Source of the DNA: Globobulimina sp.
Lineage: Eukaryota; Foraminifera; Rotaliida
Reading direction: 5' to 3'
Assembly (NCBI GenBank): GCA_003354225.1
Contig: PIVH01000013.1
Span: 1 to 11,760 of the forward strand
Length of the DNA: 11,760 bases
Below, piece after piece: positions 6,910 through 11,760 of this stretch; position 1 is the first letter of the stretch; each line of letters begins with the position of its first letter. Both the position numbers and the translations under genes were made by a program. Under the pieces are notes generated by a model. It saw only the letters and a program-made list of their open reading frames with translations. It ran no database searches and was not told the DNA's origin.

Positions 6910-8694
6910 ATGCAGTATCTTCCTTCACGGTCAATATCGTTAACAAGCTCGCACGGATCGGAAAGCAATTTGCCTTTCACTGATGATGGTATCCTATCAA
7001 AGATAGATATGAAACGCTTTTTTTTCGTATGGTTCAATTCAATGTCGCCTGACAATATCTCCATCGATAAATCTCAATTTTATTTGGTTATGAATAGTAT
7101 ATTTCCAACATCCATCCTCTCAGAAACGATAATATCAGATATATTTAATGAATTACTATCAAATTATGGTGATAATCATAAAAAACGTATATATTACAAT
7201 CAATTCCTATCGCAACATGAAGATAGATTTACCGATATAATAATGGAATTATTACAAAACGATTCTACCATATTATCAGCACTTGAATCAGTTCCTAATG
7301 TCACCACAAATAATCCTAACAACAACACCTTGCAACAAATACTTTATGATCAAGTTATATGTACACTTTTTTCATGGTAAAATACAACAATATAATACAT
7401 GTCAGTGTAATGAGATATCAATGCTTCGGAAATGGATTATTGGCATTGGCCTTCCATCGATGACATTGCATAATGAATTATCCATTGCAAAGCAGGATAA
7501 GTATCGCGTGAGCACACAATTAAAATTAGTTGAAGCAGAAACAAATGATTTAAAATCCGAACAAGATATAATATCTAAAACATATTCTGCATTGAATGAT
7601 GATTACACACTTTCCATCAAACAAACAGCGCACTTAAAATCAATCAATAACCAATATGTTGGATACATTGATGAATTGAAATCTTCTTTGGATACAACCG
7701 CCAATGAATTAATTTTACGTAAGCATTAATATTCAAATATATTTGTCAACTATGCGTCAAAAACACCAAATTTATAATTATTAGATCGATATTTAAAGTG
7801 TTTCTGGCAAATATATTTGAATGTTATGTCAGAACGTCAGCTGAGTAGAAATAACGACAACACCGCCCAGCAATTAACGAAATTTATTGCAAAATATAAA
7901 AAAGCAAATTGTGAGTTAAGGAGCAAGAATCATCAGCAAAGCAAAGAAATTTCCAATTTAACAAATCAGAAAAATGAAATTGAAATTCAAGTTAAGTTAT
8001 ATAATGCAGTCAGATATTATTAGTTTCCAATCTATTTTCTTCTGCTGTATTGTAGCTGGAACATGCAACAATTGAGTTATCTCAAAAAACAGCCGAAACG
8101 CAAAAATTACAGCAACAATTTGAATTGTTAACGTTACAGAATATGAGGTATAGTGTAGGCAGTTATAGTCAATATAGTGACTGTTATGAGCACGATTCAC
8201 AAAAACAGTACAGAAGAAAGCGAACGTTGACATACACAAATTCAGCGATGGAAACAATTGCTACTGCATTGGGATATAATTATGCGCCAATAAAAGAAGA
8301 CAGCGCCACAATGCCTTTCCCAACATTTGCTCCAACGGATACGGATAGCACTATTTCTAGGGCTAGCTCTATTTCTTTTGGTGGATTTAACAATGCATTG
8401 CATGTTTCAACGATTTCTGCATTTACAGATATGGAGAATGAGTATAAAACGCAAGTATTTGAACCAAGTGAAAGTGGCACTGTTCGAGTTCATGAATTGA
8501 AAGGAAAAAATAATGGGATGTTAGAGGAAGCAAAAAAGAAACATTTTAATTTACTGTTGGAGTTTCAAAAACAATTGGGAGATATTTCAAATAGTTGTAA
8601 AACATATGGTGATGACTATAAACAATTATTGGTAAAGAAACGGAAAAGAAACATAAATGAAGAAAGTTGCAGTTTGTTTGGACTTTGTCTGTGA
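6910..8694 (+). CDS. Coiled-coil protein copy B, EF-hand-like N-terminus, four exons
   Basis: Exons at 6910-7353, 7406-7718, 7833-7990 and 8056-8694 join in phases 0, 1 and 0 and give 517 residues. The exon model is supported by alignment with copy A, which reads straight through the second of these junctions. Residues 35-102 show two helix-loop-helix units with Ile at loop position 8 and Gln at position 12 (SIDKSQF and RIYYNQF), like EF-hands that have lost most calcium ligands. Residues about 169-330 are a charged, heptad-like coiled coil. Residues 390-420 are Ser/Thr-rich. The C-terminus holds KKKHFNLLLEFQKQLGDIS, LVKKRKR and a hydrophobic ending, conserved in copy A. There is no signal peptide or membrane segment, so a cytoplasmic or cytoskeletal structural role is possible. 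I recognise no named family. The ATG at 6910 is chosen as the first in frame; 120 nt separate it from copy A. Confidence 0.72.
7354..7405 (+). other. Intron 1 of copy B
   Basis: The 52-nt intron begins GTTATATG after CAA and ends CATGTCAG. It joins residue Gln148 to Cys149 in phase 0 and shifts reading from the first to the second open frame. Confidence 0.6.
7719..7832 (+). other. Intron 2 of copy B, absent from copy A
   Basis: The 114-nt intron begins GTAAGC and ends TATGTCAG, phase 1. Removing it makes copy B align without gap to copy A, where the same coding position (around L-x-R) is continuous. This is the best supported junction in the gene. Confidence 0.8.
7991..8055 (+). other. Intron 3 of copy B
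   Basis: The 65-nt intron begins GTTAAGTT after CAA and ends with a long pyrimidine tract and TTGTAG, phase 0. The matching intron is present in copy A. Confidence 0.8.
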
Positions 8695-8701
8695 TAAAAA
8701 G

Positions 8702-8713
8702 TGTATATATACA
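8702..8713. promoter_or_regulatory. Palindromic Pumilio-type element between convergent genes
   Basis: TGTATATATACA is a 12-base palindrome, so both strands carry UGUAUAUA, the core of the Pumilio/PUF mRNA-binding element. It lies 7 nt past the copy B stop and about 70 nt past the lectin stop, within the expected 3' UTR of each. A second 12-base palindrome, TGTACATGTACA, lies at 8744-8755. Chance is a real possibility in AT-rich DNA. Confidence 0.3.
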
Positions 8714-8783
8714 GCAATATCAGTCTAAAAGAAATAACAATTATGTACATGTACACGCGTTTTGATGCTTAGTGTAGTGTTTT

Positions 8784-10168
8784 TTATGTTGTTGTCATCG
8801 CATTCACACCGACAAGAACACTATTATCATCATCATTGCTTTCATCATTATGCATCTCGCCATGTGGACCATCCTCAGCAATGCCGGCACCATAATGTCC
8901 AATAGGCTCTCTATGTATATTTCCTTCAACATCAGCGACAATATCACTAACTTCTGCTCCCTGAGTCACTCCTACCAAATCAACGTCGACTACAACCTCA
9001 TCATCACTGTTTTCATCAATATTTTGAATCTCATCAACTTCATCATGACCATCCTCAATATCCTGATTGTCTCCTTCTCGATCTCCTACATCTATATCTT
9101 GGTTACTCTCCGGAGTTACAATATCGCCATCAATGGCATTGACCTTAATACCAGTTTTTGCTTTATTCATTAATTCGATGTCGACGTCAGCTGAGGAAAT
9201 ACTATTGACTCTAGAAATTGTTTTGGTTGGATCGATATCACTTAATTCATCAACAAATGTACGCACCCGTTGTTGCATAATTACTCTGAATACTAAACCC
9301 ATTGCAACAAAACAACACGAAATAATTACAACAACAATAATAATAATCCATGTTACTTGAACTCGTTTTTGAACTCTATATTTATCACTGACTGGATTCA
9401 CAGACTCTGTCGTTGTGCTGCTAGCTACAACTTCTCTGTCTCCATCATGAGTGGGTACAGCTGTATTGGAGGGTGATTGTGACGGTATTTTTGACGGTAT
9501 TTTTGATGGTATATTTGAGGGTATTTTTGATGGTGTTGTTGTTGGATAAAGTGTGGGGTTTCGTGTTGGATTAAATGTTGGATTTCGTGTTGGATCACTT
9601 GGATGCGACGTTGGATGGAATGTTGGATTTTGTGTTGGATAAAGTGTTGGATTGGATGTTGGATACAGTGTTATTGCAGTAAATTGGAATGAAATAGAAT
9701 CAATAACAGAAGCAGAATGTGTACTGATTCCAGTTAGATAGAAATTGGAATGGATGATCCAATCGGTATCAGTCACGGTTTTGATTGTAAAAGCATCTGT
9801 GTTGCAACTGTACAGAGTACCATTTGATGTATGCAATCCAACAAATGTCACTAATTCAAATAATAAGCCACTGCGCCATTTCACACGATATCCATCAATA
9901 TACTCACCAGGCTGTAGCATAAAGGATGAACATGCTGTTTCAATGGCATCTGAACCCATTTCAGGGAAAGTCTTTGTCGACTCATCACTGGCCATATCCT
10001 TAAATTGGATTGATATCCCCATGATGCAATACCTGATATTCTACCTTGATCCAAATATTCAAACGGGTCGGCTAAACCACCGCTTCCTCCATAAAATTCT
10101 GTTTCAAACGTATAAGCAATCCATGGCCATATGGAGATACTGAAGAACGGTATGAATATCCGTGACAT
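8784..10168 (-). CDS. Jacalin-like lectin, PT-repeat stalk, single-pass membrane protein, frame-broken
   Basis: The gene starts at ATG 10168 with a hydrophobic signal peptide (residues 1-21), then YGGSGG at 26-31 and GRISGI, the N-terminal strand pattern of jacalin lectins. The frame then breaks: the rest of the domain is in a second frame from about 10022 (SIQFKD, LQPGEYIDGYRVKW, LTGIS, SVIDSISFQF), ending near residue 117 of that frame. Adding one base in the CCCC run at 10017-10020 would make it continuous, about 461 residues. Residues 121-191 of the second frame are a PT/NPT and IPSK repeat stalk; 224-247 are a transmembrane helix (VTWIIIIVVV) followed by an arginine-containing segment; the remaining 165 residues are very acidic. 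The predicted topology is a sugar-binding ectodomain held away from the cell surface, with a cytoplasmic acidic tail. The break may be a real mutation or a sequence error; no intron fits. Confidence 0.75.
9450..9662 (-). repeat. PT/NPT and IPSK coding repeats of the lectin stalk
   Basis: About 71 codons encode tandem short repeats of the type NPTLYPT, NPTFHPT and NPTRNPT, then IPSK/IPSN units. Such proline-threonine stalks are extended and probably O-glycosylated. On the plus strand they show as recurring GTTGGAT. They are coding repeats, not a CRISPR or satellite array. Confidence 0.85.
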
Positions 10169-10210
10169 GTAGTGGATAGGGAAAAAACTTTTCAAGTGGT
10201 CAAGCTAAAA
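10169..10210. promoter_or_regulatory. 42-bp gap between divergent start codons
   Basis: Only 42 bp separate the lectin ATG (minus) from the coiled-coil ATG (plus). No TATA-like or other clear element is seen. If both starts are right, the two 5' UTRs must overlap, be nearly absent, or include unseen upstream exons lying within the other gene. Confidence 0.4.
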
Positions 10211-11691
10211 ATGAACAGTCCAAAGACGTTAATGTCGTCATCCGAAGAGCTGTCCAATTACAATGCAGAAGAAGCCAAAGATGAGATTAGCGACTTACTC
10301 ACTCAAATCGAAGGACATGATCTATGGATCAAAGAACAATCCTCCTCCACCGAGACCCGTTTAAATGCCTTCAAGCACGCCATCAAACAATCCGACCGTT
10401 TAAAGCAAATGTTGTCCGATGAAAACCAACCAAACCAACTCTCCCAACAACAATACGAATTGATATTAGCGCTAAAAAACGATTTCCTAAAAGCAATCGC
10501 CCAAATTCAAGACGACTTAGTGACCGCTCATCGCGGTCATGGCCAATCCTTCTCTGACTCAAAAATGCAAATTCGACAATTAACGCAGGAAAACGAGCAA
10601 TTTAAATATAAAATGCAGCAGCAAAACATGCAAATTGCACTAGACCAAGAGTCCATTAATAAATTACGTGTCGAAAATGAGCGATTGCAGCGCCTGAAAG
10701 ATTTATTAATGCAGCAACAGGATGCTATGAACCAGCGGTTGTCGCAGGTAAAGGGCAAAGATGTCAAGATCAAGGAGTTGAAATTCGGGAATGAAGAGTT
10801 AAAACAGTGCATAAATATCATGAACCAAGAAAAGCAAACTTTAAACAACAATTTTAAACTACAAATCGAATCATTAAATACGAGCTGTAAGCAGTTATTG
10901 GACGAAAACAAAGCATTTAAACAAGAACATGCGCATAAAATTAGTATGCAAGCACAGACTGAGGAGTTGCGGACAAAATGCGATGAGTTTGAGGCGAAAT
11001 ATAATGAGTTATTGCAGGAGAATATGAATGATAATACATCGCGGCAGGAAGAGGTGATTGCGTTGGAGGAAGAGCATAATGCAAAGGTGGAGATATTGGA
11101 AGAGGATAAGGAAAAATTACAGCATCAATTTACGGTGTTGTTGCAGGAAAAAAGTGATTTACAGCAGGAATGTCAGAGTGTAATGGAGAAATATGAGAAA
11201 TTGGGCAGTTTGAATACGCAGACTATTGAAACCAATCTTGATTTGGCTTCGCAAATCGATAAATTGAAAGAGAATATGGATAAGTTGGTGTTTGAAGGGG
11301 AGAATGTGAAGAAAAATGAGTTGGATGCGGCTGTGTTGCAGTCGAAAATTGAACAATTGTCGGTGCAGATTAATGCAAAAAATAAACAGATTTCTGAGCA
11401 GCAAACGCGAGGTATGCATACTAAGTCAGTTTGTGGTTTGAAACTGATTGTAATTGCACACCGTACACACGTACAGGCGAAGAGATGCATAATCAAAGAG
11501 AGACATTGCAACACAAATTGCAAGAATCACAACAATCGCTATTAAATTATCAAACGCAATGTCAAGGATTAGAGACTGAATTAGCTGAAAAAAGGAATAA
11601 ATATCCGTCTCCCACAGGAAATACAGAGAATAAGCTATCAAGCGATGATTTATTGTCCTTTGTCACAATGAATAATAAATGCAGTACATAG
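10211..11691 (+). CDS. Long coiled-coil protein, two exons
   Basis: Exon 1 (10211-11411) and exon 2 (11477-11691) join in phase 1 and give 471 residues. The protein is almost wholly charged and Gln/Glu/Lys/Leu-rich with heptad spacing from about residue 110 to 440, with short N- and C-terminal non-coiled parts rich in Ser (SSSEEL, PSPTGN, KLSSDDLLSF). There is no signal peptide, membrane helix, motor or recognisable Golgi-targeting GRIP domain. It resembles structural or tethering coiled-coil proteins of golgin, centrosomal or cytoskeletal type, but composition alone makes such resemblance weak and I assign no family. The ATG at 10211 is the first in a frame open from 10172; an upstream exon cannot be excluded. 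An AATAAA at 11674-11679 lies inside the last codons, just before the TAG at 11689, and may act as a polyadenylation signal. It is not closely similar to the gene at 6910-8694 beyond being a coiled coil. Confidence 0.8.
11412..11476 (+). other. Intron in the long coiled-coil gene
   Basis: The 65-nt intron begins GTATGC after CGAG, has branch-like TACTAAG and ACTGAT sequences, and ends CGTACAG. It joins the two open frames in phase 1 (G|GC). Without removal the first frame ends at 11545 in a non-coiled peptide, whereas the spliced product keeps the heptad composition. Confidence 0.85.
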
Positions 11692-11760
11692 TGTCAAAGT
11701 GAACAGAATATACTGTGACGTGCTAGCAAAATAAGTACGGGATTATTTTTTCTCAATGAT
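11692..11760 (+). other. Downstream flank
   Basis: The last 69 bases follow the coiled-coil gene stop. I see no gene or clear signal beyond 3' UTR-like AT-rich DNA. Confidence 0.5.

Noticed and set aside
7997-8257. Minus-strand open frame of 86 codons
   Set aside because: It overlaps an intron and exon 4 of copy B, and looks like a shadow with no supporting features.
8850-9360. Plus-strand open frames opposite the lectin tail
   Set aside because: They mirror the acidic and transmembrane coding sequence; no start context, domain or homology is seen.
10211-11691. Golgin, myosin tail or SMC-type identity for the long coiled coil
   Set aside because: No GRIP, motor or ATPase motif is seen; coiled-coil composition gives false similarity to all of these.

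Overview
The window looks like nuclear DNA of a unicellular eukaryote. Genes are AT-rich, coding exons are split by short GT-AG introns (52 to 143 nt) with phases that match across each junction, and one gene carries a long PT/NPT-repeat stalk of a kind common in stramenopiles and seen in foraminifera. A SAR-type protist is my best guess, at low confidence; the sequence does not name the species. There are no bacterial signals and I saw no tRNA or rRNA gene.

Positions 1 to about 5765 are one retrotransposon read on the minus strand. From its 5' end (right) to its 3' end (left) it encodes: a lysine/alanine-rich Gag-like protein (with a probable first exon), a second Gag-like protein with an RG-rich tract and a CCCH zinc knuckle, a 430-nt spacer with three tandem 63-bp hairpin units, a reverse transcriptase-RNase H polyprotein, and a tyrosine recombinase. 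RT-RNase H plus a tyrosine recombinase, with no aspartic protease or DDE integrase, defines the DIRS/Ngaro (YR retrotransposon) order. No methyltransferase domain follows RNase H. Both the Gag and the recombinase frames lack an ATG and start directly after an AG splice acceptor, so both probably depend on splicing. The 5' end lies only about 10 to 20 bp above the Gag start codon and abuts a host-like gene.

Positions 5763 to 8694 hold two tandem paralogues on the plus strand. Copy A, next to the retrotransposon, has lost its 5' part and has a frame break near 6430. Copy B (6910 to 8694) can be assembled as four exons into a 517-residue protein: a degenerate EF-hand-like N-terminus, a central coiled coil and a conserved basic C-terminus.

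Positions 8784 to 10168, minus strand and convergent with copy B, encode a secreted or surface membrane protein: signal peptide, jacalin-like lectin domain, PT-repeat stalk, one transmembrane helix and an acidic tail. A one-base frame break splits the lectin domain. Its start codon is only 42 bp from the start codon of the divergent plus-strand gene (10211 to 11691), a two-exon, 471-residue coiled-coil protein.

The most unusual signals are the three tandem hairpins, whose differences between copies preserve base pairing, and the apparent need for splicing to express two of the four retrotransposon proteins.
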